A stretch of 64,000 bases of DNA from Photobacterium angustum (lineage in GTDB: Bacteria > Pseudomonadota > Gammaproteobacteria > Enterobacterales > Vibrionaceae), in contig NZ_PYOM01000002.1 in NCBI RefSeq assembly GCF_003026365.1, positions 124,001-188,000 of the forward strand, given 5' to 3'. Numbering within the stretch: the first letter of the stretch is position 1; each line of letters begins with the position of its first letter. Position numbers and translations under genes: made by a program. This document shows, piece by piece, positions 37,513-46,068 of the stretch. Under the pieces are notes generated by a model. That model was not told the origin of the DNA. It worked only from the letters and a program-made list of their open reading frames with translations, and searched no databases.

Positions 37513-37679
37513 ATATTTACCTGGGAATTAAACAATATAAGCAAGGCACTTATATTAATTGCCAGCACCTCTAAAAATACCTATAAAGAATTATATATTA
37601 ACAAGAATATTTGTGAGGTTAAGTCAGAGCTATGTTGCTTTACAGTTATTTACATTCAGCTGAATGATAGTATAAAAAA

Positions 37680-37714
37680 CAAAAATAAAGGGTGGCGATA
37701 ACTCGCAACCCTTT
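37680..37714 (-). terminator. Terminator of the rlhA-GNAT operon
   Basis: AAAGGGT and GCGA pair with TCGC and ACCCTTT across a single mismatch and a 4-base loop, followed on the minus strand by ATTTTTG. It is 35 bases beyond the GNAT stop. Confidence 0.85.
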
Positions 37715-37748
37715 GTATTTATTTGCTTATCACTATGTCTATTTATGA

Positions 37749-38171
37749 CTAAGAAAATAGCATTTCCATTGCCTGATGAGGAATATTGGCTTCCATAAAT
37801 TCATCACCGTATGGGGTGAAACCAAGCTTACGGTAAAAGTCGACAGCATGGGTTTGCGCGCCTAAGTCAACACGAGGATAACCTTGCTGTTTAGCATACT
37901 CCACTAATGCTTGGACGACTTTGACACCTAAGCCTTTCCCACGTGCAGCTTTCATGATGGCAATACGACCTATATGGCCATCAGCAAGAATGCGCCCAGT
38001 GCCTAATGGCTGTTCGCTATCGACAACAAGTACATGCACCGCTTGTGTATCTAAGCCATCAAACTCAATTTCAGGATCAATTTGTTGCTCTTTAATAAAC
38101 ACCTGCTCACGTACAAAGCGAATACTCTCTTTATTCGCATCATCAAAAGCAACAATTTTTATATCTACCAT
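37749..38171 (-). CDS. GNAT-family N-acetyltransferase
   Basis: The 140-residue protein is a single GNAT acyltransferase domain using acetyl-CoA. Motif A, the CoA pyrophosphate loop, is visible as IGRIAIMKAARGKGLGVKVVQALV (R/Q-x-x-G-x-G/A type), preceded by GTGRIL and followed by YPRVDLGAQTHAVDFYRKLGF, the usual C-terminal beta-alpha-beta. The acceptor is unknown; the closest general type is the YjcF/ElaA-like small acetyltransferases. It begins 21 bases after rlhA on the same strand and shares its terminator, so the two are an operon. Confidence 0.88.
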   Translation of the reverse strand: MVDIKIVAFDDANKESIRFVREQVFIKEQQIDPEIEFDGLDTQAVHVLVVDSEQPLGTGRILADGHIGRIAIMKAARGKGLGVKVVQALVEYAKQQGYPRVDLGAQTHAVDFYRKLGFTPYGDEFMEANIPHQAMEMLFS

Positions 38172-38192
38172 GAAATATCCTATTTATCTGAA

Positions 38193-40466
38193 TTACAGAC
38201 CTTTTTTATATTGCTGAGAAATAGTGCCAATAATGGTTTGCTCTAATGTTGCTCTCGCGTTGATATCATCATGGATATACGCATTAAACAAAGAGACTAA
38301 CATTGCTTTATCAGCATTTACTTCCGTTTCCGTTTTAATATCACGGAGATCGATCATAAAGCGAGTAAACTTATCAGGGAAATCTGTAACCGCCTGTAAA
38401 TTCATATAGTTCAGCTGGCTATATAACGCATTATGCGCGCCTCTTTGTTTATCTAAAACAAACGAGGCGTCTTTTAAACTCAAGATAGACGCTGACTTAT
38501 CACACTTACGTAAGCACTTATTATCAAAATGCTTTTTCTTACAACCTACTGTTTGATGGAATAAACACTGGCGGCTCATTAACATCATTAATGGATGATA
38601 AATACTGTAATGTAATTCAAAGTTTTCAGGGCATACCATTGGATTAATTTGCTTACGATTGATCTCGTTAGAAACGAATGCGCCCTTCGCATTAAACTCA
38701 TCAGCTATGCACTGCAGGCTAAATGAATTAGTTAAGTTCAAGTAAGGCCCTGCAATCCAATCAATCCCTTGCTGATAAGCCACATGCGCAATACCACTGT
38801 TATTTGCCACAATACAATTAGGTTTCACGCGCTCAATAAATTCAATTGCAGCTTGGTAGTTTTCACCAATTAAAATTGCTGGGAACCATGGTACAAGATG
38901 AGGATGCGCTTCAAACAATGCTACCGTTTTTTCAAGTTCCATCGATAAACCTTCAGGAACGGTATAATACAGCACGGCATTGTTATCTTGATTTAATACC
39001 ACATCACTTGGATCAGAAATCAATATTGCCAGCTCTGACGTGATCCCTGTTGGCTTACGGTGATTGATACTATTACGTGGTTTTGGCGTATCAATCGGCG
39101 CTACTAGCGGTTTTTCACCATTTAACTGATAACCAATTTGTTCTTTTAATTGTGCTAATTCCGCAAAAGGAACTGACGTATTTTCGGCTAATCCTGAAAT
39201 ATCAACGTGGGTGATCTGATACTCACCTTCATTAGCCAAACTTTGAAAACGTTTTTCTAATAATTCATGAGTTAATACGTGTTTTTGTGAACCAATAAGT
39301 GCTGACTCTGATTGTAACTCTATCGTTTGATCCGGCGTTGTCACTATCACCGTTAAACATTGACCTTCTTGACCGCTAAAGATCATGGTCATGGGTAGCG
39401 AACTAACATCCATGGCTTTCGTGACATCTTCAACTGTATTAATAATCGCTGTTTTGTCATCGTACAATTTCTGTTTTACGCCATTTACAGCATCGATTGT
39501 GGTTGCTTGATAGACCTGAGTAAAATGACTCACTGAGTTATCACGAGGATTATCAATAAACATGCTCTTATTGATATCCCCTTGGAGATACGAATTAGAA
39601 AAATCGCGGTTAAAGACCGTAAACAGTGACGTTGTATCAGTTAGTAACGGCTTTTGCTCACAGTAACGATCGATTTGCTGACGCCATTGATCGACCACGG
39701 TATACACATAGTGTGATTTTTTAATTCGCCCTTCCACTTTCAGCGAATATACCCCTGCATCAGCCAGCTCAACCATATTAGAAAAAGCTGAGTTATCTTT
39801 CATATTTAATGGGAAATCTTTACCTGCAGCGGTAGTTTGGTATTGATCTCGGCATGGTTGACTACAACGACCACGGTTACCCGAGTTACCATTTTTCACC
39901 GAACTGATGTAACACAAACCAGAGAAACCGATACAATAGGAACCATGAACAAACACTTCCATAAGTACATCGTGTTGATGTCCAAATTGAGCCAAATGCT
40001 TAATTTCACGAATGTTCAACTCGCGGGATAAGTTAACACGGCTTGCTTGAAGCTGCTTTAAAAACAGGATTTGACCATCGTTATGGGTATTGATTTGGGT
40101 AGAAGCATGAACATCCAAGGTGGGGAAATGTTCTTTAATAATGTGAAACAAGCCTAAATCTTGCAAAATCACACCATCAACTTTGGTGTTCACTAACTTA
40201 TTCAATAAGCGAATAACTGCAGGAATTTCACTATCTAATACGACGATATTTAAAGTAAGAAAAATCTTACAATTGTTCTGATGTGCTAAACGAATAATAC
40301 CACTTAATACATCAAAGGTAAGGTTAGTGGCTCGATTTCGAGCGTTGAAGCTATCTAAACCACAATAAATTGCATCAGCGCCAGCAGCAATGGCAGCTTT
40401 AATAGATTCGATATCGCCACCAGGTGCCAATAACTCAAAATTCTTAGTTTTCGCAACATTGCTCAT
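38193..40466 (-). CDS. rlhA: 23S rRNA 5-hydroxycytidine synthase RlhA (peptidase U32 family)
   Basis: RlhA (E. coli YdcP) takes part in the 5-hydroxylation of C2501 in 23S rRNA, using prephenate-derived chemistry. I place the start at ATG 40466 (757 residues), since AAGG precedes it and the family begins near FELLAPGGD; an upstream ATG at 40493 lacks a ribosome binding site. The U32 core is visible as LLAPGGDIESIKAAIAAGA, DAIYCG, the Cys motif FSGLCYISS with GNRGRCSQPCR, and SLKVEGRIKK. A longer C-terminal half carries further Cys residues (CLFHQTVGCKKKHF, CLRKCDK), which could bind an iron-sulfur cluster or zinc. The E. coli protein is about 650 residues. Confidence 0.88.
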   Translation of the reverse strand: MSNVAKTKNFELLAPGGDIESIKAAIAAGADAIYCGLDSFNARNRATNLTFDVLSGIIRLAHQNNCKIFLTLNIVVLDSEIPAVIRLLNKLVNTKVDGVILQDLGLFHIIKEHFPTLDVHASTQINTHNDGQILFLKQLQASRVNLSRELNIREIKHLAQFGHQHDVLMEVFVHGSYCIGFSGLCYISSVKNGNSGNRGRCSQPCRDQYQTTAAGKDFPLNMKDNSAFSNMVELADAGVYSLKVEGRIKKSHYVYTVVDQWRQQIDRYCEQKPLLTDTTSLFTVFNRDFSNSYLQGDINKSMFIDNPRDNSVSHFTQVYQATTIDAVNGVKQKLYDDKTAIINTVEDVTKAMDVSSLPMTMIFSGQEGQCLTVIVTTPDQTIELQSESALIGSQKHVLTHELLEKRFQSLANEGEYQITHVDISGLAENTSVPFAELAQLKEQIGYQLNGEKPLVAPIDTPKPRNSINHRKPTGITSELAILISDPSDVVLNQDNNAVLYYTVPEGLSMELEKTVALFEAHPHLVPWFPAILIGENYQAAIEFIERVKPNCIVANNSGIAHVAYQQGIDWIAGPYLNLTNSFSLQCIADEFNAKGAFVSNEINRKQINPMVCPENFELHYSIYHPLMMLMSRQCLFHQTVGCKKKHFDNKCLRKCDKSASILSLKDASFVLDKQRGAHNALYSQLNYMNLQAVTDFPDKFTRFMIDLRDIKTETEVNADKAMLVSLFNAYIHDDINARATLEQTIIGTISQQYKKGL

Positions 40467-40727
40467 CAACAATTGTACCTTGTATAACCGCATTAAATGT
40501 GAGGACGGCTATTTTACGCGCAAGCTTTTAATAAAGTCCAATAGTGAGAGTTAAATCACACAATGGATTGAGAGGATATTGAAATCACGACTAATCGAAA
40601 TATTCAGATAAGCAATTTCTGATTACAGTTATTCCAACCCCAGAACAATATCGCTATTATGAATAAAACTTGGCAACTTAGCCCTTCTGCTATCGCTCTA
40701 TCGAGCTATAACTAGGATGAAAAAATA

Positions 40728-40922
40728 ATGACAAATACAAACCCAGTAGAACTAACAGATGCGCAAAAAGAAGCGATTGAAGCTATGGTAACTGATCGTA
40801 TTAACGCCATGAATAACGATAAAGTATTGTGTGATGCAATTGATACAAAAGTGCATGAAATGGAAGAACACCTAAAAGAATATTTCCATAAGCGTTTTCA
40901 TTTTCACAGCAATAAAGCATAA
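40728..40922 (+). CDS. Small acidic protein with a His-rich C-terminus
   Basis: The 64-residue product starts at an ATG with AGGAT about 10 bases upstream and ends before a clear terminator, so it looks like a genuine single gene. The first half is an acidic, amphipathic helix (LTDAQKEAIEAMVTDRINAM), the middle continues helical (CDAIDTKVHEMEEHLKEYF), and the tail is His-rich (HKRFHFHSNKA). One cysteine is present. I know no family for it. Metal binding by the tail is a guess, and a DNA- or protein-binding role is equally possible. Confidence 0.65.
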   Translation: MTNTNPVELTDAQKEAIEAMVTDRINAMNNDKVLCDAIDTKVHEMEEHLKEYFHKRFHFHSNKA

Positions 40923-40945
40923 GACGTCTGTTTATTATTGCGGAT

Positions 40946-40976
40946 AAAAAGATCACTCTTAATAGTGGTCTTTTTT
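40946..40976 (+). terminator. Terminator of the small His-tail gene
   Basis: A stem AAAAAGATCACT/AGTGGTCTTTTT with one G-U pair and a 6-base loop, ending in T residues, lies 24 bases after the stop. Confidence 0.85.
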
Positions 40977-40993
40977 AAAACAAGAGAACGGTA

Positions 40994-41095
40994 TTATCTT
41001 TTAACAGGCAAATATTCCCCTGACGGTATAAGAACAAACATCAGCCCTTTTACCTGTTCAACAATAATGGCTTGATCAACATAAACCTTAAACAC
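40994..41095 (-). CDS. Possible very small protein (33 codons, GTG start)
   Basis: A frame on the minus strand has protein-like composition (QAIIVEQVKGLMFVLIPSGE) and ends in TAA at 40994. A GTG at 41095 is preceded by GGGGAAGG. The frame stays open for another 12 codons upstream, without an ATG. It may be a real micro-protein or the end of a decayed gene. Evidence is weak. Confidence 0.25.
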   Translation of the reverse strand: MFKVYVDQAIIVEQVKGLMFVLIPSGEYLPVKR

Positions 41096-41203
41096 AGCAC
41101 CTTCCCCACTGTAAAAAGGATGCCTTAAGTATTAATCAGCGATATAAATTTCGGCACGTCTGGGACTCTTAAATATAAGAATGTAACGTATTTGTTTATC
41201 TTA

Positions 41204-41308
41204 TCACCAAGAAGAAACAAAACATTAAAACAAGAATCAAAAACCAAAACATAACAATAACAAAAAACCCAAAAAACAGAAACATAAACCAATAAATAAT
41301 CAAAACGC
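41204..41308. repeat. Low-complexity A-rich, G-poor tract
   Basis: About 100 bases of the plus strand are almost only A and C with a few T (for example AACAATAACAAAAAACCCAA), strikingly free of G. The strand-biased composition produces a spurious frame on the other strand. It lies upstream of the LysE gene within a 445-base gap holding no convincing gene. Confidence 0.5.
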
Positions 41309-41368
41309 ATGATTTAATGTCATTCAGTAGGTAAAATACACTCCCTTGCTCTATTTAGTTAAAGAACC

Positions 41369-42019
41369 ATGATTGATTTAAATGTATTACCTCTCTACCT
41401 CACTGCTGTTATCGCTTTATTATTAATTCCAGGGCCAGACATGTTACTGATTGCCAGTTCAAGCCTCAGTTACGGTCGAAAGGTGGGTGTTTTTGCAAGT
41501 TTAGGTAATGCAACAGCAGGTATTTTATTAACTATTTTGGCTGCTTTAGGTGTCTCAGCCTTAATTGCCGTAAACCCTATAGCATTACAAGTTCTTCGCT
41601 TACTTGGTGGCGCTTATCTATTAAAGATGGGATGGGACTGTATGCGAACACAACCAGCCGATGCGCCGGAAGAGCTAGCTAAAAGTAATAAAATGGCAAC
41701 GACGCTATACCGTCGTGCCGTGTTCACTAATTTACTTAACCCAAAAGCACTTATTTTCTTCGTTCTATTCTTGCCTCAATTTGTTTCGACTCACGTTGCC
41801 GCAACATCAGGGCAACAAATGTTAGTGCTTGGTTTGTTACTAAATGTATTAGGTTTACTGTTTAATTTATTCCTAGTCACCACTGTTGGTACATTTGGTA
41901 AGTCACTATTGAAAAGTGAAAAATTCCGTGCAAATCAACACAAATTTATGGGTTTAATCTTCTTTGTTTTAGCCATTTGGTTACTAGCATCACAGCTGCC
42001 AAGCCCCGCGACACACTAA
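41369..42019 (+). CDS. LysE/RhtB-family amino-acid exporter
   Basis: The 216-residue inner-membrane protein has about six hydrophobic segments and the conserved N-terminal pattern IPGPDMLLIASSSLSYGRKVG of the LysE/RhtB superfamily. The middle holds GGAYLLKMGWDCMR and the typical FTNLLNPKALIFFVLFLPQF. Members export lysine, threonine, homoserine or related amino acids; the substrate is not decided by sequence. It is a single gene, upstream of the CARF nuclease but with its own terminator. lysO, another amino-acid exporter, is found 18 kb downstream. Confidence 0.93.
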   Translation: MIDLNVLPLYLTAVIALLLIPGPDMLLIASSSLSYGRKVGVFASLGNATAGILLTILAALGVSALIAVNPIALQVLRLLGGAYLLKMGWDCMRTQPADAPEELAKSNKMATTLYRRAVFTNLLNPKALIFFVLFLPQFVSTHVAATSGQQMLVLGLLLNVLGLLFNLFLVTTVGTFGKSLLKSEKFRANQHKFMGLIFFVLAIWLLASQLPSPATH

Positions 42020-42043
42020 TTTCTCACTTTTATTATTTATATT

Positions 42044-42082
42044 TGTAGCGTCACCTTTATTGGTGACGTTACATGCTTTTTA
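42044..42082 (+). terminator. Terminator of the LysE-family gene
   Basis: TGTAGCGTCACC pairs with GGTGACGTTACA (one wobble) around a 6-base loop, and TGCTTTTTA follows. Confidence 0.82.
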
Positions 42083-42305
42083 GACACTTTTTTCGCTACT
42101 TTCCAATAATGAAAGATACATTCACCATTTCTATGTATCGATTAATGAAATATAAAATCCCTCACCATTTTTGACTTGAATTTCACCCTAAATATCCTCA
42201 TATATCTTAATAATAAGTGTTGCGTACACTCTTTGGTTCACTTCTTATTAATTAATGCGCAGACATAATATGCCCCATAACAAATTTGGCGCATTAAGGA
42301 TTATT

Positions 42306-43478
42306 ATGATTATTCATGTTGGTATTATCGATCAGGACCCTGTCCGTTTGATCACCCCTTTACTTGATGAAGCCGTTCCGGCTACAAAAATGATATTTAT
42401 TGGTACTGAGCTCCAGCGAGAACAGTATGACCGCCTAGCTTCTATTTTGACTCCACGTAACATAGATGTTGATTTTTTTGTGATCCCTGACAGCATTAAT
42501 ATCACGCTGATTAGAAGCGAGATTCATCAACTCGCAGAAGATATTAAAGCAACAGGCTGCGAAGTTTGGTTTAACGCAAGTTGTGGTTTACGTCACCGTC
42601 TTCTTTCTGCTTACGAAGTTTTCCGCTCTTATCACTGGCCAATTTATGTTATCGAACCTTTCAGTGATGAAATGTGTTGGTTGTTCCCAGCAGACTGTGA
42701 ACAACAACAGGTTCAAGACCGTATTCAAATTTCAGATTACTTAACTATTTTCGGTGCCCGTTGTGAGCTTTCTGATAATCCTATGCCTGAATCACTTAAC
42801 GATCAGCTTTGGGAGTTAGGTCAACGCTGGGCAAGTTCTGCACTTGAATTAGGTCCAGGCCTAGCAACCTTGAACTACCTCGCGACCACTTGCCGTAAAG
42901 AACAAGTGCTTCATGTTGAGCTTAGTGATAAACAGCAAGGTTACAAAGAGCTAGGCACATTGCTATCAGACTTAGAAGAAACAGGTTTAGCAACATACCA
43001 TGACGGCGTTTTAACTTTTAAACACGAAGAAGCTCGCCGTTTTGCAAATGGGGAATGGTTAGAGAACCTTGTGCATAGTACTGTTCGCGCTATTCAAAAT
43101 GAACTACCAACAATTCAAGATCACTCATTAGGTGTGCAGGTTTACCGTAAGATTGGTGAGCGTGAGGTACGTAATGAATTGGATGTTGCAACTATCGTTA
43201 ATAATAAGCTGCATATCATTGAATGTAAGACGAAAGGCATGCGTGATGATGGTGATGACACACTCTACAAGTTGGAATCACTACGTGACTTATTAGGTGG
43301 CTTACAAGCACGTGCGATGCTCGTCAGTTTCCGTCCACTTCGTCATCACGACTTAGTTCGAGCGCAAGATTTAGGCTTAGCGATTATTGGCCCAGATCAG
43401 TTAGGTGACTTACGCATCCATCTACATGAATGGTTAAAAGGTGCGGGTGGTGAACATCATTCTCATAACCCAGCCTAA
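42306..43478 (+). CDS. CARF-domain PD-(D/E)XK nuclease (DUF1887, Card1/Can2-like)
   Basis: This 390-residue protein has the make-up of the DUF1887/Card1/Can2 family: an N-terminal CARF ligand-binding domain (about residues 1-140) and a C-terminal restriction-like nuclease. The start at ATG 42306 is supported by AAGGA five bases upstream; the earlier ATG at 42255 has no ribosome binding site. CARF features are HVGIIDQDPVRLITPLL at 4-20, the FIGTE strand and FNASCGLRHRLL near 89-100. The nuclease centre has E253 in GEWLENLV, D293 in ELDV and E306-x-K308 in IECKTK, all intact. Known relatives bind cyclic tetra-adenylate and then cut DNA and RNA; a Vibrio cholerae homologue (VC1899) gave the family structure. 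No CRISPR or Cas gene is nearby. Confidence 0.9.
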   Translation: MIIHVGIIDQDPVRLITPLLDEAVPATKMIFIGTELQREQYDRLASILTPRNIDVDFFVIPDSINITLIRSEIHQLAEDIKATGCEVWFNASCGLRHRLLSAYEVFRSYHWPIYVIEPFSDEMCWLFPADCEQQQVQDRIQISDYLTIFGARCELSDNPMPESLNDQLWELGQRWASSALELGPGLATLNYLATTCRKEQVLHVELSDKQQGYKELGTLLSDLEETGLATYHDGVLTFKHEEARRFANGEWLENLVHSTVRAIQNELPTIQDHSLGVQVYRKIGEREVRNELDVATIVNNKLHIIECKTKGMRDDGDDTLYKLESLRDLLGGLQARAMLVSFRPLRHHDLVRAQDLGLAIIGPDQLGDLRIHLHEWLKGAGGEHHSHNPA

Positions 43479-43496
43479 AGCATAACGTTACTATTT

Positions 43497-43523
43497 AAAA
43501 AGACCTCAATTGAGGTCTTTTTT
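43497..43523. terminator. Bidirectional terminator between the CARF nuclease and aldo/keto reductase genes
   Basis: A perfect 26-base palindrome centred on CTCAATTGAG, with A- and T-tracts at its two ends, serves both convergent genes. Confidence 0.92.
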
Positions 43524-43543
43524 ATTCTCTGTTTATAACACGG

Positions 43544-44458
43544 TTACGCCACACCATGCCCTTTAGACGCCTCTAACAAGCGATACCATTGTTCATGGGT
43601 AAGTTGTAACTGCTCGGCAGCAACAGCTGTCTTCACACGCTCAATTTTACCTGTACCCAATAACAAAGCGGGACGTGTAGGCAGTCGCATTAACCAAGCA
43701 TAAATCACCTGATCAATAGAATCAGCATTGAGCTCTTGTTTTAGTACATTTAATGTTTCACGCACTCGATGAGCTTGTTCTGAAGTCCTGTTATAAATAT
43801 CGCCACCAGCTAAACATGACCACGCCATAGGTCGTACTCTATGCTGTTGTAGCTGCGCTAATGTACCGTCTTCAATCGCATCAGTATGTAATGGATTAAT
43901 TTCAATTTGATTGGTGATCAGTGGAAACTCTACCCGAGATTGCAACAATGAAAATTCATCTTTTGAGAAATTAGACACCCCAAAATGCTTCACTTTTCCC
44001 GTCTGATGCAGTTGTTCAAATGCACTATTGATCTCATCCGCATCCATCAATAGATCTGGACGGTGAATCAACAATCCATCCAATTGCTCGATGCCTAAAC
44101 GCTGTAAAGAGCCCTCGACTGAAGCAAGAATATGGCTTGCTCGGCTATCGTAATACGCCACTTGCGACGTACCATTAACCTCTTTACCTCCAACGATGCC
44201 GCATTTAGAAATAATCGTTAATTCATCACGAATACTTGGCTGTAAGTGCAATGCTTCACCAAATAAAGATTCACACGCTGATGCACCATAAACAGGCGCA
44301 TGATCAACAGATGTTACTCCCAGTTCTAAATGTTGCTTGATAAATGATAATCGCTGCTGCGCCGTCATTCCCCACTCAGCCATTCGCCAATAACCTTGAA
44401 TAAAGTTAGAGAACAATGGTTCATTGAGCTGTCGTTCGTTTTTATTTGTCATCATCAC
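43544..44458 (-). CDS. Aldo/keto reductase (YdhF-like)
   Basis: The 304-residue protein is an NADPH-dependent reductase of the AKR superfamily, a TIM barrel that turns aldehydes or ketones into alcohols. The catalytic tetrad is visible: D52 and Y57 in VDHAPVYGAS, K85 in IISKCGI and H132 in LLIHRPD. The cofactor-binding segment near the C-terminus reads ALLLGTGKIERVK. Size and sequence suggest the YdhF branch (about 298 residues in E. coli). The natural substrate is unknown. It could add to carbonyl clearance in an organism that makes methylglyoxal. It is transcribed alone, ending at the bidirectional terminator. Confidence 0.88.
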   Translation of the reverse strand: MMMTNKNERQLNEPLFSNFIQGYWRMAEWGMTAQQRLSFIKQHLELGVTSVDHAPVYGASACESLFGEALHLQPSIRDELTIISKCGIVGGKEVNGTSQVAYYDSRASHILASVEGSLQRLGIEQLDGLLIHRPDLLMDADEINSAFEQLHQTGKVKHFGVSNFSKDEFSLLQSRVEFPLITNQIEINPLHTDAIEDGTLAQLQQHRVRPMAWSCLAGGDIYNRTSEQAHRVRETLNVLKQELNADSIDQVIYAWLMRLPTRPALLLGTGKIERVKTAVAAEQLQLTHEQWYRLLEASKGHGVA

Positions 44459-44552
44459 ACCAATACATCGAAAGGAAAAATTGCGCTACCTGAACCTAAC
44501 ACAGCAATTACACGACTAACGTGATGAGTTTCAAAAAATATTGTTTGTTAAC

Positions 44553-44816
44553 TTACCCATGACGGCTGCTATACCACAAGTAACTACGACGTAAAGTAAA
44601 GACGGTTAACGCTAAATAATATGCCGCTAACACAATGGCAGGTAATGCATCACGATCTGACACACTGATGATGGAATACCCACAGTACACCACAATAATG
44701 GCAGGAATAATCAAGGCAGGTTTTACTGAAGAATAAAGATTAGTAGCCAGTAACACCACATGCGCTACCACCAAAATCAGTGGTAACGTAATCATCAAAA
44801 ACCACAACATAATCAA
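44553..44816 (-). CDS. Small membrane protein of unknown function
   Basis: The 87-residue product is almost entirely hydrophobic with about three predicted membrane segments (residues 3-25, 32-50 and 58-75) and a short basic C-terminus (RRSYLWYSSRHG) that is likely cytoplasmic. I recognise no family. It lies between the aldo/keto reductase and a larger unknown protein, all on the minus strand with gaps of about 95 bases, so it may be transcribed separately. Its length and consistent membrane pattern make it more likely real than a chance frame. Confidence 0.6.
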   Translation of the reverse strand: MIMLWFLMITLPLILVVAHVVLLATNLYSSVKPALIIPAIIVVYCGYSIISVSDRDALPAIVLAAYYLALTVFTLRRSYLWYSSRHG

Positions 44817-44912
44817 TCCCTTTCTTTAATCAGTAAGCATTACATCATAGCTCTGAACAAGATTTGCGCCAATACATTGTGGTTGGGGAATGTGTAAGTA
44901 AAAGCAATGAAG

Positions 44913-45776
44913 CTACACTACTGCCCCCCATAAATTATCTAATTTCGCTAATGGTTGATTACTCTGTGCCGATAATTCCACATAACTGTGTACCAGCTTA
45001 ATTTTGTGCTCATTAAAATCATGTCCCCAAATATTTGGATCCAATAAGTCAAAAGGTTGTGGTATTACCTTTTTTAGTCCCGATTCTGGTTTGCGATCAT
45101 TAAGCTCTAACTGAATAAGCGATTGTTGTACCGCTTGTTGCGCTAATTCTTTATAGCCCAGTTTATCGAGTAAAAATATAGCGTGAGCATGAGTAATACC
45201 ATGAAGTTTATCGCCAGCGAAAAAGTGCTCATCAGTATTATAGTAAATATCTTGTGTACTTCGCTCAACGGCAATAACACAATGTTGCTGAATATCTATC
45301 TCGCCTTTATTTAATAAATTCGATGGCTGATATTGACGATAATCAGCTAAGCCGTAATAACGTCCCCAATTATCATCCATACAATTAACAATTAGCTTGG
45401 CGATATTGGAAACCATACGCTCAGTAACAACAACGTTATTATTGGCGACAGCATTTAAAAATAATACACCATATATGATCCCATGACCTGAATGACATAA
45501 TTGCTGCGCGTTAAGTGCTATAGCATTTACAACTTCACTATAATCGGTTGTTTCAGGGCTATTGGCTAATGGATTCATTAAATGCTGATTATCATCGGTA
45601 AACTGCACTAACATTGCTTGTAAACTCTTTTTAGATACATTGTTGAGTGTTCCGTCATTAAGTAATGCATCACCTGCTAATAATGCTGCCCCCGTATGAC
45701 CTTGAAACCATGCGGTACTGTCAACTTCCACCACATTGGCTAACGCTAAAATTCCTTTATCAATAAACTGTTCCAT
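44913..45776 (-). CDS. Unrecognised soluble helical protein with repeated Gly-His motifs
   Basis: I do not recognise this 287-residue protein. It is soluble, without a signal peptide, and appears mostly helical. A set of similar His-centred motifs recurs at helix starts: WFQGHTGAALLAGDALL near residue 23, LCHSGHGIIYGVLFLNA near 93, LHGITHAHAIFLLDKLGY near 190, and IWGHDFNEHKIKLVHSY near 247. Such repeats recall alpha/alpha-barrel proteins such as LanC-like or questin-oxidase-like folds, but the diagnostic zinc residues of LanC are not seen. Functions could include metal or small-molecule chemistry. AGGAG about 10 bases before ATG 45776 (CAAGGAGAAAAC) is a good ribosome binding site. Confidence 0.65.
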   Translation of the reverse strand: MEQFIDKGILALANVVEVDSTAWFQGHTGAALLAGDALLNDGTLNNVSKKSLQAMLVQFTDDNQHLMNPLANSPETTDYSEVVNAIALNAQQLCHSGHGIIYGVLFLNAVANNNVVVTERMVSNIAKLIVNCMDDNWGRYYGLADYRQYQPSNLLNKGEIDIQQHCVIAVERSTQDIYYNTDEHFFAGDKLHGITHAHAIFLLDKLGYKELAQQAVQQSLIQLELNDRKPESGLKKVIPQPFDLLDPNIWGHDFNEHKIKLVHSYVELSAQSNQPLAKLDNLWGAVV

Positions 45777-46068
45777 TGTTTTCTCCTTGCTTTAATTTCT
45801 GTAATTTCGTCACCAACGAGATTGATATAATGCAAGGATAAAACCTTAAGTTAAGTTGAGGTCAAACGAATATTTGATACTACCGAATAAATACAGATAA
45901 CACGATAAAAGCGAACGATTACAACAGACTACAAGGTTACCTGAAATAACAAGTAGTTAAACAATCTAAATACTGTTCTGAAATTAATCGCATTAACATT
46001 ATCTTACAGAAACCTCCAACATCCCTTTTGCGAATAATGTATTGTCCACTAAACAATTTGGAGGATAA

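Noticed and set aside
41125..41310. 61-codon hydrophobic frame on the minus strand
   Set aside because: It is the complement of the A/C-rich low-complexity tract, which yields a repetitive Val/Phe/Tyr string; no start signal or family.
42020..43500. CRISPR array or cas genes close to the CARF nuclease
   Set aside because: No direct repeats with regular spacing and no Cas10, Cas7 or Cas6-like reading frame are present in or around the locus.
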